64,000 nucleotides of DNA from Coniferiporia sulphurascens. Lineage: Eukaryota; Basidiomycota; Agaricomycetes; Hymenochaetales; Hymenochaetaceae. Positions 1 to 11,300 of the stretch are shown here, piece by piece. The DNA lies in NCBI GenBank assembly GCA_002794785.1, contig NBBA01000018.1, positions 682,001 through 746,000 on the forward strand, written 5' to 3'. Below the pieces are notes generated by a model. The model made no database searches, was not told the origin of the DNA, and saw only the letters and a list, made by a program, of their open reading frames with translations. Every line of letters begins with the position of its first letter. Position 1 is the first letter of the stretch. Both the position numbers and the translations under genes were made by a program.

Positions 1-2626
1 GCATGTCCATGGGAATTCAGACCAGCCGGTTCGGGTGCATTTTGGGATTGCGGAGGCGGAACCACAGGCGATGAAGTGCTCGAACGCATCGGTGATGATG
101 CAATGCTCCCAGCGAATGTCGAGTTTACAGGGGACGATGCTTTCGTAATACTTCCGCAATTGAAAAGGGCGGATACATCCACTTTGGTCCTGAGCGGTGT
201 CGTGGCGGGCGTGAAATCCTTGCTGTCTTGTTCGGCCTTCTTCTCCGCCTGTTCCTTCGACATCGACAGCTTTATGGCAGCCGCTCCCGCCGCAAATTTA
301 TCCCCATTTGTCTTGCCCTGAGCTAGACTGTAAGATTGCTTCTCCTCAGGGACGAATATTGGGCGATGAGGGAGCGGGCTGAGCTCTGGGAATGAAAGAA
401 CGCCGTCACGCTTGCCGCTGCCGCCCCGCTCCGCGTTGAGGACACCCGGCGGACCGAAGGTCATGGTGCCGCCCTCGGTGATCTTACCGAAGTTCGACAA
501 ATCGCTCGCCTTGCTAACCGGCCTCGACGGCCCAGAGGCAAAGGCCCGTCTGTTAAGTCCGATTTGTTGTGCATTGCCATCGCTGTCTTTACCATGACGT
601 AAACTATCGCGAGACATGCCCATTGAGCGAGCGAGAGAATCCTTCTTTTGCTGAACCTTCTTTTTGGCAGCCTGGACATTGACATTAGAATCACTGGATA
701 TCGACAGCTTGTAAAAACTCACAGCCTCATGAGTGTGAGTCAATGTCGAGGGCGCAACTACTCGTTTACACGCTGACCATTTACGCGCCCGCAACTCGAT
801 GACATCCTATACAGATACGTCAGCGCAGTGCAAATGTCGGCCCTAGCAAACAACATACTAATAGCATGAACTGTATACGGAAAGGCACATTGTTGCTCTT
901 TGCCAGTTCCTTCATGCGACTGAAATAAACATCCACGTGTCCACGGGCCTTAGTGGTGTCGAGAGACTGGCCGACGGTGGTGAGAAGCTTGCACAAACTC
1001 TCGATCTCCTCCTCTTCAGGATTGTCAACGTTGCTAAGGAGCTTCTTGATGCACTCATGCATAATACGTTCCGTGAGCATTTGCAGCTTGAACAGTTCAC
1101 CGATAAACTTGACAAGACCAAGACCCTGGCGCTTCGCCTTTTGTGCAGCGTAGTACTCTTCGGAATAGAGTGCGCTCCCACCAGATTCCTTGTTCTCTAC
1201 CTCCTCAATTGCGTCTTTGACGGCCTGGTCCTCAGATGCTTTTGCCTTTGCTGCAACTGCAGTAGAGTCCTTCACAGCCCATCCGCACTCGAAGTCCTCC
1301 TGACAACGGTTGAGGAGATACTTGCGGAAAAGAAGACCACCTGTAACCGGCTTGCCCTCAGCATTGCGTATGTCGTCGTCTTGAACATTCAGACTGATCT
1401 GTTCCATCATCTTACGACACAAACGTGCGTATATCTCGTTCCACCTTTCATCATTCAACGCATTTTCGAACACCAGCCGAATAACCTGGACAAGCGTCCG
1501 TCCGTCCTTCTCGGACTCGCTCTTGTTTGCCCATGAGATAACTTGAGAAGAAATAGACTCGAAATTCCCCATCATTAGCTTGTTCAGTAGCGAGCGCACT
1601 TTGCGCTCGACGATCTCCGGCGAGTCCGCGTCAACTGGTCTACCTCGCTCAGTCGTGCTATATGCGATCCAGCGGTTTGCCGAATAATCCAGGGGCGCAA
1701 TAGCTTCCAACAAGTCTGACTCTGACACGTTGAATTGCAATGCCAAAAAACTGATCCGATCAGATTCACTGTGCGCTTTGCCACGCTTGCTACGTGTGCG
1801 TTCTTTGGCTATCGGGGCCACCCCATCCGATCCACTCTGACCAGAGGAACGAACCACCGGTGAGGAGCGTCTGCCTCCCGAACCACCACTCATCGACGAA
1901 AGACGACCGAATTGCTCCTCGCTTGACAGTTTACTTGGCGCGGAGAAGCTGTCCATGGCCACAAAGCTTGATGCGGATTTACCAAAGCCGTTGAGTCCGC
2001 CAAAGTCCAGACTAACCGAAGCTTGTCGTACAGCGTTTGATATAGGAGGACCCATACCGCGTGATACAGCCTGGCGACCGGAGCGACCACGACCCGCAGA
2101 GTGTGACTGTTGCGATGGATCGAGCCCCATAGCCTCTAAGGGAAGAAGGTTGTTCGGTTTCTCTTTACACACCGACATAAATTGAAGGAGAAAGTTGCGG
2201 TCGTATCTGAGGAACAGAAATGATTAGTCAAATCATCATTCACTATGCATTAGCGTAAAAACGCACCGGACTATTACACCTTTTGCATTAGTATTGAGCT
2301 CTCGCTTAGGAGCCTTGACGCCTTCCGGGTACTGAACTTGGTAGACATTCTGGATAAAGCGGGCAGTGTCGAGAGCAGATCCGAAGGTGCTGGAAACGGG
2401 CTCTCGCGAAATCGAAAGGTCAAGAGGATCAGTAGATACTGAAGGCGGTGTGTATGATGTTTGGAGGAGCTCTGCCCTCCTCCTTTGACCTAAGTTCAAA
2501 CTAGCCCTAGCACTCTTCATCTCCTTGGCTTTCGCCTCCTCTTCCCCTATCTGAAGCTACAGTTCAATTAGATTGACGGGATCGATAGCCATGCGTAGGT
2601 ATACTTACCATTGTGTTCATCATCAT
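1..2626 (-). CDS. eIF4G translation initiation factor, 3' part missing (partial at left edge)
   Basis: Scaffold subunit of the cap-binding complex eIF4F. It would bridge eIF4E at the mRNA cap to eIF4A and the 43S ribosome in the cytoplasm. Seen: a YPEGVKAPK segment, then YDRNFLLQF, a canonical Y-x4-L-L eIF4E-binding motif, then CKEKP, then a MIF4G domain (about 1000-1600; RKVRSLLNKL, ARLCRKMMEQIS). After it come FML-DVIELRARKW and a Lys/Ser-rich linker. Introns by splice sites and homology: 672-722, 807-858, 2207-2266 and 2551-2608 (51-60 nt). The third intron splits the eIF4E-binding motif. The MA3 region would lie beyond base 1. The start is weak: an 18-nt first exon (MMMNTM) at 2609-2626 is the best candidate. 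The long PABP-binding N-terminus usual in this family is not visible upstream, so this may be a short or 5'-truncated paralogue. Confidence 0.88.
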
Positions 2627-2955
2627 ACAGCTGCAGCCAACGAGGCAGACCTATGTTATGCAGGAGTAGTAGTTGAGAGTGAGCTGGCGTTGGGAAAGAG
2701 CCTTGAATGTACAGCCTGGTAGTATACCATCGATTATACCGATATATCAACGGGTCCTGTGTAATACCAGAAGCGGATATGGTATGTATAGGATAGGACT
2801 TGTTCAATTCCATGATGCCAGGTTTGGTATGCGTATGTTGATGTGCGTACGAGAATAAAAGCGTAGTGATCCTTTTGCCGAAAATTATACCCACAAATGG
2901 TAAGTCACTGGACCTACTAGGCGTGAGAATTAAGTTTACGTAATCCGACCTTAAG

Positions 2956-3535
2956 CCTACTATTGTGTGACCCCCAGTTGTTGTTTGCTCCTGCTGATGC
3001 TTAAACTCATTCTTATTTCTTAATATGTCTCAAGCGTACACTAAACGTAGTTTTAGGCCGTTTGTGTAATTGCATGAACATCTGGGGAAGAGGTGCACCG
3101 TGTCCGCAAAGTCTCTATATTCAAGCTCCGATTTAAAGGGCTTCGGCACAAATTTAGCTTCGCCTGGTCCTGGTCAGAGTTTCAAAAAGGACCGCGTAAA
3201 AGAAAGTATCCCAGCAATTCACCGTAAAATGTATTCCTTTTTCAATCAGTGTAGAGCCTATTCATGGGATGCGTGGTATATACATGTATCAGCTTAGAAA
3301 TTGTAAATTTTGTTCTAGGAATATCATGCAAGCATGGAGACCCTAAGGAATACCGTTTTGCCTGCAAACTCACAACGCAGGAGTGTTTTGAGAGCAGATC
3401 CTTATCGCTGTGGAAACGGGCTAATAACACATCCATTGCAAATATTCCCGCCACCGGTTATGAACTGTAAAAGCTAGGGAACTGAAAGCAACTCCTGTTA
3501 CAATGTCTGCAACAGGGGCCACACGATAGTAAAGG
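2956..3535. mobile_element. Small terminal-inverted-repeat element, copy 1
   Basis: The left end (2956 on) reads CCTACTATTGTGTGACCCCC. The right end (to about 3535) carries the reverse complement, GGGGCCACACGATAGTA. The same end sequence recurs at 3736 and 4407. No convincing target-site duplication and no coding capacity are visible, so this is probably a MITE or a solo remnant. It contains a 33-bp stretch resembling the neighbouring eIF4G coding sequence (3390-3422). Confidence 0.5.
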
Positions 3536-3735
3536 CCTCCACCCAAACAACGCCTGTAATATAACTTTCGTAGGCGGATCGAACCGGGTCGATTTTTTTA
3601 GGGAAGTTCGCAGACATTTTTTTCGCCCTTCTGTCTGCATTACAAGAATGCCTCTGTTCCTCATTAAGTCACTGGGCGTCGTTCGGCTGCCAGTGTGAGA
3701 TTGTCCCATTATGTACACTGTTTCATCCGACCTAC

Positions 3736-4407
3736 GTACTATCATGTGACCCCTGCTGCAAAGTTTGCAACAGGGGTCACCTTCAATTCCTGGCTTCCAC
3801 AATTCATAACAAGTGCCGGAAATTCTCACAATGGAAGTATATTAGTGCAGTTTTATACCTGTGAATTTTTTTTCACGAAATAATTCTGTGTTGTGAGTCT
3901 GCAGGCAAATCAGTAGATTTATCCATGGTTAACACCCCTTCAGGTCTCTCGGCTCACATGATATTCCCGATATTTGCTACGACGTCTACATTACCATATA
4001 CTATACATCCTATCAGTAGATGCCACACTATTTACAAGAGAAACATGTATTATAAACATTTTCTAGGATGTGTTCTTTTCAAAAGGTGACAAAAGAGTGA
4101 CAAAATGCGATACATTTTTATACTCCGATTTAGACTGGTTCCCGCAGGCGAAGTCGTGCTTTGCCTGTGCCGAAGCCATTTTAATCGGAGTCTGAATACT
4201 ACTGTGACGTTCTGTGACAAAAACTTTGCAAGAGGGGGCACCTCTGCCCTGGACGTTTGTGCAGAATCAAACTACCTCGAAATTTCTTCAGGAGGCGTGA
4301 CAATATGACCATTTTACACATGCAAATTTTCAAGAGCTAAGAACGAGTTTGAGCGACAGCAGGAGCAAAAAACTGAAAGTTTGCAACAGGGGTCACACGA
4401 TAGTAGG
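3736..4407. mobile_element. Small terminal-inverted-repeat element, copy 2
   Basis: It starts with TACTATCATGTGACCCCTG and ends with the inverted form CAGGGGTCACACGATAGTAG at about 4388-4407. At 3745-3780 two ends meet head to head as a near-perfect palindrome (GTGACCCCTGCTGCAAA / TTTGCAACAGGGGTCAC, one mismatch). No transposase is encoded. Confidence 0.5.
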
Positions 4408-4955
4408 ACTCTTCCACGTTCAAGTACATAACTTATATGTAGCAGAGGATAACAAAAACTGCGGATAGTTCGGCCGCACTACGCCGAGCATGCGTTATCG
4501 TAGTCCTTCACTACCATCTGCAGATAATGTGCACGACGCCTTGTTGAATTGAACCCCTAAGTTGAGAACTAATGCAGGAGCCGTCAAAGATGTACTGGAC
4601 GACACGACCTTCGCGTAACGTCAACGAAAAGGAAATCCAGACTCCCGGAATTATGGCGGTCAAACACTCGGTCCCGTCATCGATGTTACAGGTAGTTGTG
4701 CGTTCGCTGGCTCGTTACGTGTTCCGTTCTCTCTGACGGTAGCAACAAGAAACAAGAAACACCACTGTCTGACGCGCCCATGTAACGCGTATGGCGAGTC
4801 TTCCGTAGATTCAGGGATGTCGTAGTTACGGATGGCCAATAGTGATATTTCAAGTCGATCCAAACCTGAGTGGGAGACGAACGAGACGAATGGCCAGACG
4901 AACATGAGGAAATATTGCGAATGCGCGGCCATACGAAGAGTACTCACCGAGCAAA

Positions 4956-5624
4956 TCATTTGGCTTCATTCAGACTCTTTTTTCTTCTCAGACCCAGAGG
5001 ACTTCGACGGGTGACAATGGCATCCTCCGGCTTTTTTTCCACAGGGAGCTGGGAGCTCCCGACACGGAGTATGGCATCGCATATCATATTGTTCAGCTGC
5101 CGGGCTAGTACGCCTACCAAAGCGCCACATATGCACGCGGCGCCTACGAAGATGTACAGCGGATACAACAGCACCACGACATCGCGAACGAGCACCAAGG
5201 GAACGATGACGAAGGACAGTATGATCTTGATGGCGAGCTGTACCGGTGCAAGAACCGGCTGCAGAGGCTGTAGGATGAGCCATACGAAGTACGAGGTGAT
5301 TTTGAGGGAGTGCTGAACGGGAAGATATGCAATCCTTGGCAGGTGAACAAGGTAGGCGAACGAAGAGGAAACGAAAGTATAGGCTGTTTTGAGGACGGCG
5401 AAGGTGTTTGTCATAGTCAACAGCGCGAAGTTCTTTTCCGGCGTCGTTGGCGACAAGAATGGAGTATCTGGCGAACCGCTCTCTGCATCAAGGATGCTAG
5501 ACGAGCTCGAGTCCCCCGTTGGAATTTGAAGAAAGAGCTTGGAGAAGAAAGGGACACCGAAGTAGGCAATACTGAGCAAACCCATAGCACGAAACACAGA
5601 GTGGTTTTGCACGCGCACAGTCAT
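4956..5624 (-). CDS. Hypothetical multi-pass membrane protein (222 aa)
   Basis: Uninterrupted 222-codon frame. Seen: a hydrophobic N-terminal segment (about residues 10-35), a Ser-rich hydrophilic stretch, three to four further hydrophobic segments (about 85-185), and a short basic C-terminal tail (RRSPLGLRRKKSL). This suggests an integral membrane protein of an internal membrane. No family is recognised. A good splice donor (GATG/GTAAG) at about 5775 on the same strand allows an extra 5' exon, so the start is uncertain. The stop at 4956 precedes a possible donor, so a further 3' exon cannot be excluded. Confidence 0.5.
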   Translation of the reverse strand: MTVRVQNHSVFRAMGLLSIAYFGVPFFSKLFLQIPTGDSSSSSILDAESGSPDTPFLSPTTPEKNFALLTMTNTFAVLKTAYTFVSSSFAYLVHLPRIAYLPVQHSLKITSYFVWLILQPLQPVLAPVQLAIKIILSFVIVPLVLVRDVVVLLYPLYIFVGAACICGALVGVLARQLNNMICDAILRVGSSQLPVEKKPEDAIVTRRSPLGLRRKKSLNEAK

Positions 5625-5835
5625 TTATTGCAAATGGTGAGGAGGTGTAGTGACCGGGTATTCGTATTCCTGAGGTGCTCGTCGTCGTCGATAGCAGCCT
5701 GAGCACTTGAGTTGACGTCAACACGCTGTGTCTGGTGACATAATCAAGATGTGTTTGGTGACTAAGCATCTTACCATCGAAGTTTCTAAGTTCCTGAGCG
5801 CCTTTTCGGCTATCGCTAGCTGCACACAATTAGTG

Positions 5836-6540
5836 AGCAGTAGCCCCACTCAATTGCAAGTTATCGTAGGATTGTAACTTTTGCTCGGCATCATATGTAA
5901 TCACAGGGTCCTTCTATATTGGTCTTTGCAATCCCAATAAGAATTGAGACGCCGATTGCAGTTGCGATTTGTGGCGTTTTTGCATTTGTCCGGCAAGCTG
6001 ATGCCGTGTTTGTGTAAGCACATCCACAATAAGCAATTTTTGCCACATCTGCCAGTAAACAAGTCAGCCACTCAAAACAAAACACCCCTTAAATGCAACC
6101 ATCAGCCAATAAAAAAATAGAGCTGGATCAAGCTCATACTTACAGTACCTTGCAGACGCTAAGCATCTTTCCCAAACCGTTTCCAAGACATTTGCTTCAT
6201 TTTTAGACCACACACATATATCTTCCAACCAGCCCAAATAAGGGCGCGTCGATCTATTCGTAAGCCTCCAATAAGGAAGGTAAGGATCTACGCAAAACGA
6301 TACGTAAGACATTTTACAGATCTGTCCATAAAAGGACGAGAAAGTTGTAACTCCGACGAAAAAAATTTGGTACAACTGCTCTTGAGCACTTGTAACGGAT
6401 TGCAGGTTTCTTCACCCAAAAAGGAAATCGCCAAATTCCTGGGTCCGATCTTCTTGCCCGATATCAAACCGACGCAATGGTACGTCTACCTGCCGGAGTA
6501 AAAATCGAACGATAACTTGCAATTGAGTGGGGCTAGTGCT
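5836..6540. mobile_element. MITE with 31-bp terminal inverted repeats
   Basis: Bases 5836-5866 (AGCAGTAGCCCCACTC, then AATTGCAAGTTATCG) are repeated inverted at 6510-6540 with one mismatch. Weaker inverted similarity continues inward for about 20 bp. The element is about 705 bp with no substantial ORF. The immediate flanks show no clear target-site duplication. Confidence 0.7.
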
Positions 6541-6577
6541 GATATCGGTGGGGATACCTTCGTGGGGTTACCAATTT

Positions 6578-6606
6578 CCTTCGGGGATGAGGAATGTCCC
6601 CGAAGG
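6578..6606. repeat. Perfect 10-bp hairpin
   Basis: CCTTCGGGGA at 6578-6587 and TCCCCGAAGG at 6597-6606 form a perfect stem with a 9-nt loop. It lies 40 bp outside the MITE end in otherwise non-coding DNA. Function unknown. Confidence 0.6.
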
Positions 6607-7414
6607 GATGTTTCATGTTGTAACCGAGGTCGCACTGGAGGGACTACGAGTTCATTAGAAAGTTCACAAAGTTACTTGTCAGAATTTATTACACAATCCA
6701 TTTGTCATAGACTTCTTGTGCTTCTCTCCCTCTCGCTTATTCTTTCCCTTCCGATATCCCTTCCGATATCCCTTCCCCAGGGGAAAGAGAAAGAAAATCA
6801 CCCTCGGGGATTCAGCACTGTTTGTAAGTTCTGTACTCAAACTCCGTATTCATACCGACGCGATGTCGGATTCAGCGTCTGTCGCCAGTTTTGGCCCTTC
6901 TTCGCATCTGATTTCGCACTGCATGTCTCAGCAAATCGCGATTCTTTGCAGATCAGGTCTAAAGCTGTGCGAGAACTGCGAGCCACGACGGGCGGCGGTC
7001 AAGTGGGCTCCTCCTAATTTGAATTTTGAAGTGCCTGGTCTTACATGATTCCGCCTGTTGGGGCGTCCTGCTGGCAGAGTCGGCCGATAACACTTGGCCA
7101 GATGCTTTGTGTTGCTATGAGTGGATTCATGGAGCCATAGACTGTCTTATTGCAGCGAGACCTGTGCCCCTTGTGTTAAGTGGAATGATGGAATGATGGA
7201 ATGATGCGACTATGCCGGAATACGCTGACTGTATTGGGACGACCAGCGCTTGTTATACCTCGGCGGGCGCGCACTCGCAAATTTGAATAACTCTCCTGAG
7301 CAATGAATGTAACGGATCATTCCTTGCCCCCTCGCCTCTTTCGCCCCTTCGTTTCAGACTACCAGGTGCGCTTCGTGTCGTCGTCGTTTTCGCTGCAAAT
7401 AGTTCTGCTTCGCT

Positions 7415-9405
7415 ATGCAACTAGCACTGGTGACTGGGCAGCCTCAACTTGCCATGGGGCTTACTACGCTTAGTCGCGACCAGTTCCTTGAGGAAGCCCT
7501 TGAAGATCATACGCCGCCTTTGACGAGATCAAATACTTCAGACTCTACCAAGGCGGATTTCATGCCCTGTGACATGTACGTCTTCAGTTATTACTACAGG
7601 TTTTGTTTTCTAGTCCATAACTTGCGGTTCCTAGGGGCCCGTTGGTCGAAGAGAACCTAAAACTCAGATTTCGGGAGTTGTCTATAGAACTCGTTGACTA
7701 TCTGCAGTCCAAATGCGAAAACCCCTTACTAGAAGACGGCGACGCACTGAGCTTCTTATCAGAATGCTCTCAAGACAAGCCAGTACATGGTGTTTCTGGA
7801 AACTGTCTCGATTACAATCCGTGCCAAGCTGTGTGTGACGAACCAGATAGCTATGATACCGATGACTCGGAAAAGGAGGAGGGCGTCGATGCAGGGTTTG
7901 ACGGCCGAGTCTCCCGTCGAAAAGCCCTCCTGGTGCGCCACCTTTGTCAAGAATATCCCTGGGAACATAGACTTGACCTTATATCATAGATTGGCATCAA
8001 GTATGACAAGAATGAATATCTCCGAGGGCGAGGGAAAAGCCTTAATGGACCGTACCACGACGTCGAGGAAGTTCAGAAGTTGCTTCAAGGTGCGTGAACA
8101 TGTAAGAGGAACGGTGGAAACTAATTAAATGATAAAGATATTTACGGTTGGGATGCGGAATGCTTCAAGGTTCTTAAAGATGATGGTCTTCTGCCGCAAA
8201 GCCAGCCGACTTTCGATAACATCGTAAGCGATTATAATTTGTCCTTGTATTGCATCCTAACTGATTTACGCTAAAAAGAAACATGAGCTTAGGCAACTCG
8301 TCGAGGGAGCTCAGACTGGTGACAAGCTCTTCTTCTATTGTAAGACACTGCACGTGAAAGGGTGCCTTTTTAAAAACCTTTCTCATGATACGCTACTATC
8401 AGTTTCAGGACACGGTGGCCAAGTGCCGGATTTGAGCGGTGACGAAGAAGACGGAATGGACGAAGGCAAGTTCAATAACGAAACAAAGATGAAGTGTTTT
8501 ACTAATAGTATTTGACAGTCGTCTTTACATGTGATGGGAGAATGATTCTAGACGATGAATTACACGAGATCCTAGTTAAGCCCTTGCCCGCCGGCTGTCG
8601 TTTGACTGTTCGCACCACTTTTTAATAACGGTGGCATACGAAGAAACTGATGTAGTATTTTCAGGCACTTCTGGACTGCTGTTCGTCTGGCACAGGATTA
8701 GGTAAATTCTTATCCCGGGATTCCAATTCCCTATAAGTCAATGACGCTGAACGATTTGCCAGACCTTCCGTATAACTTTGTCCCGCAACAACATATTACA
8801 TATCAAGATCACCCATTTGTTCGAAAACACAGTAATGGGGACGTCGTTCTCCTATCTGCCTGTGAGGATTCCCAACGCGCATGGGAGGACAGGGTAGGCG
8901 GAGAAAGGTGGACAATGGGAATGTTGACGCAGGTATGCAGACGCCTTCCTCACGGACGATATAAGATGATATATTCCATCATCAACTTTTCTAGGCGTTT
9001 GTCAAGAGTCTAAGTAATTATCTAGTGTTTTCCGTCGATGCAGAGATCTGAACTTCATTCCCATGCTTAATAGGGAAAAAGAGCAAAGGCTCATACAATG
9101 ATCTCCTCTCGTCCGTCCAGTGAGCCATAGCCAAGTGTTTCTTGTTTCGTCATATTGAAACTCGGCTTATCGAATTCAGTACTTTATTAAGCACACGGCA
9201 TGCGGCACAGGATCCGCAGGTTGGTTTTCTTATTGCGAACGTAGCACGACAAACTAACAAAAGCGTTGTTCTTTTTGCTTACCTGAACACGACGGATGAG
9301 CAGCTGTCTAGCTCTCACGAGATTGTATGTTTGCCGTTCATTTGCAACAAAGTCTTTCGCACTCAAGTCATTATTTAGGACATGGATGACTACTTTGACC
9401 TGTAG
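7415..9405 (+). CDS. Type I metacaspase, copy A (about 13 exons)
   Basis: Caspase-fold cysteine peptidase. Metacaspases cut after Arg/Lys and act in fungal cell death and proteostasis, usually in the cytosol. Seen after splicing: RRKALL-IGIKY (p20 start), YGWDAECFKVLKDDG, LVEGAQTGDKLFF, SGHGGQVPDLSGDEEDG (catalytic His), DDELHEILVKPLP, then ALLDCCSSGTGL-DLPYNF (catalytic Cys; the family norm is DSCHSG). After that come FVRKHSNGDVVLLSACEDSQ, AAQDPQ-LSSSHEI and the last exon DMDDYFDL-stop at 9379-9405. Introns include 7576-7634, 7933-7989, 8090-8137 and one GC-AG intron after about 8467 (GAAG/GCAAGT). The start is either 7415 or the in-frame ATG at 7454. The N-terminal extension has one DEPDSY motif, whereas copies B and C have six. 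No stop or frameshift was found when the exons are joined. Confidence 0.82.
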
Positions 9406-10112
9406 ACCTTTTGAGTGTCGTGTTTTGGTGCCCTGGAATTCAGTTCGGAAGCTCAGAGGCGTTATACCGACGAAGGCGTTGAAGTCTATATGGACTTCGG
9501 TGGCTTACTTTAGCCTCTGAATTTGTGGTCCGATAGTGGCAGTCATCAACTACCTGGAAATTGCAGGGATTGTCAGCTGAGGGAGCAGCGGAATCTCTAG
9601 TAGTGAAGTACGACGACAACGGATATACAGATATATTACAGCGGGCCAGGTCGGAGATAGTATTCAGGAGAGCTTGAAGGACGGTTTGTTTAAGGGTAAA
9701 CGGGTAAACGGATGATTTCTTCAGGACGTCAGTTTATATAGTTAATACTGTATTATAGATAAGGCCCTCTATACTTTGACTAGTGTACTGTATTGTGTAA
9801 AATCACGTTTTCCGTTATTTTTCCTCTGGAGGTCGTACAAACTCCTCTCTGACTGTATCGGAAGCGGGCGAATTAGTATACTGGGGAATAACGACATAGC
9901 GTTGCGCAGGGCGCCCGATAATAGGCCGAGTCCCCAGTACTTACTTTTTCTCGATCTCTTCCAGATTACACGTCGGAAAATCATGTTAGCCTATGGCAGA
10001 TGGAGCACTTTATTGCGGAAAGCGCTGTAGATTTCCAGCTACCAAGGTATCTAGCCCAAGTCATTAATGACTCACTATGATGTAATCAGCGATACGGTAA
10101 GCCTATACGCTA
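9406..10112. other. Intergenic; no gene seen
   Basis: Short ORFs here show no family features. Bases about 9985-10045 resemble a degenerate piece of the WPDD-family upstream region seen at 10920-11118 and 16908-17095 (shared GCGGAAAGCGCTGTA / TTTCCAGCTACCAAGGT-like stretches). Confidence 0.4.
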
Positions 10113-10427
10113 TTTTCTCTGGTGGGCGCTTCCTAGCTTTTTAAAGAAAGTTGCCTTGTGTTTTTCTTTGGGGACCTGGCGAAGCTACTCATAAATATAA
10201 AGTGAATGCGGTAATGGTTATCGCTTTTCGGTCTCCGAAAGTCTCTCAAATAAATTACGAGCACCGACATGACAGACGTGGCGCGCTTAGAAAGGAATCG
10301 CCTGTATACTCCGAGTCCCGTCGTTTACAAACAACTGAAGCGAAGTGCGGATATGGATGCATAGACGCGGAATGATAATTGTACGAGTGTACTGGTAAAT
10401 GTCATGACGTGGTAAACAACGCTACTG
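10113..10427. repeat. Duplicated 3' flank of the WPDD-family gene (repeat of 13419-13682)
   Basis: From TTCTCTGGTGGGCGC onward this stretch is nearly identical to 13419-13682. Small indels separate the two, for example about 50 bp present only here around 10170-10210. It is the downstream part of a roughly 800-bp duplication that includes the gene. Confidence 0.8.
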
Positions 10428-10919
10428 CTAATAATGAAGTGGGTATTCCTCTATTCCGATAATCCACTGGCGAGGAACAGTCGTCCACATATTCTTTATC
10501 TCTTCGCCAGAGTAACCATATTGCCTCAACCATTCAGCCGCTCTCTTATCTTCCTCTTCTTCATTGGGTACAAGCGGGACTTCAGTGAAGTTGTTCGGTG
10601 ACTCCGTGAGCGAAGGCTCTGGGCGAACGATGAGGAACCACTGCTCGGCGGCGCGAGGGTGATCGTCTGGCCAATGTACGATGAAGACACCGAGTAAGGC
10701 CTGGCATTTCCGCCCCTTCATAAGAATCGACCCTGCTTCAAAACTGATATCATTTTTGGGATCCTCTACGTAGGATTTGTCATATTTCTGGATGATTCGA
10801 GTGCGGAGGCTACGGAGCGCATCTTCGGAAAGAGCGAAGCCTGCGAATTTGTAAAACACTGAACGACTTTAACCTGATAAACTAAGGAAGTCAGTATGAA
10901 GTCACATACCGGTCTTCAT
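10428..10919 (-). CDS. WPDD-family small protein, copy 1 (146 aa)
   Basis: Member of a family found several times in this window and not recognised from known families. Two exons: a 10-nt first exon (10910-10919, MKT plus one base), an intron at 10859-10909 (51 nt), and exon 2 at 10428-10858. Seen: VFYKFAGFALSEDALRSL, then SYVEDP, HWPDDHPRA, WFLIVRPEPSLTE, NNFTEVPLVP, a run of acidic residues (NEEEEDKRA), EWLRQYGY, and C-terminal PRQWIIGIEEYPLHY. There is no signal peptide or membrane segment, so it is probably cytosolic. Compared with copies 2 and 3 it lacks two residues at the EFGHQW position. The same architecture in all copies supports a real gene; the function is unknown. Confidence 0.75.
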
Positions 10920-11114
10920 CGCTAGAACTGGGGGAAAGCGTAAACAGCAAGACTACGCGAGTTGTTGCATGGTAATTTGAAGAGGAGAGCACCCGACACG
11001 CCATTTCTCCGTGTACATGTTACTGCGGAAAGTGCCGTAAATTTCAGCCACCAAGGTGTTCGGCCCGGGATACCATGTCTGTAATCGGCAAATTGCACAG
11101 CCTCTAAAAGCCTA
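10920..11114 (-). repeat. Upstream region shared with WPDD copy 3 (16908-17095)
   Basis: About 195 bp upstream of the start codon is nearly identical to the region upstream of copy 3, apart from a 16-18-bp indel. Similarity stops abruptly at 11114, where a dispersed hairpin repeat begins. The upstream region of copy 2 matches only for the first 45 bp or so. It probably includes the promoter. Confidence 0.75.
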
Positions 11115-11153
11115 ATAATGACAGGGCCAGCTGCGCTGGCAGGGCCCGATACC
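11115..11153. repeat. Dispersed 39-bp hairpin repeat (second copy at 54807-54846)
   Basis: The core GGGCCAGCTGCGCTGGC contains a perfect stem (GCCAGC / GCTGGC) and is followed by AGGGCCCGATACCT. The same 39-40 bp occurs at 54807-54846 with two to three differences. Outside it the two loci differ. It may be a transposon end or a short structured element. Confidence 0.65.
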
Positions 11154-11300
11154 TCTGTTAGGGACAATATTAATGAATTTAATCTTCTAATAAAATTTGT
11201 CACATTTTAAAATTGAGGATGGGCTTATATAACAGGTAGCCTAGCAGCCAACGAAGATAACAAGCGTGTAATCAACGTCATGTTTGCACAGGATTGTGTA

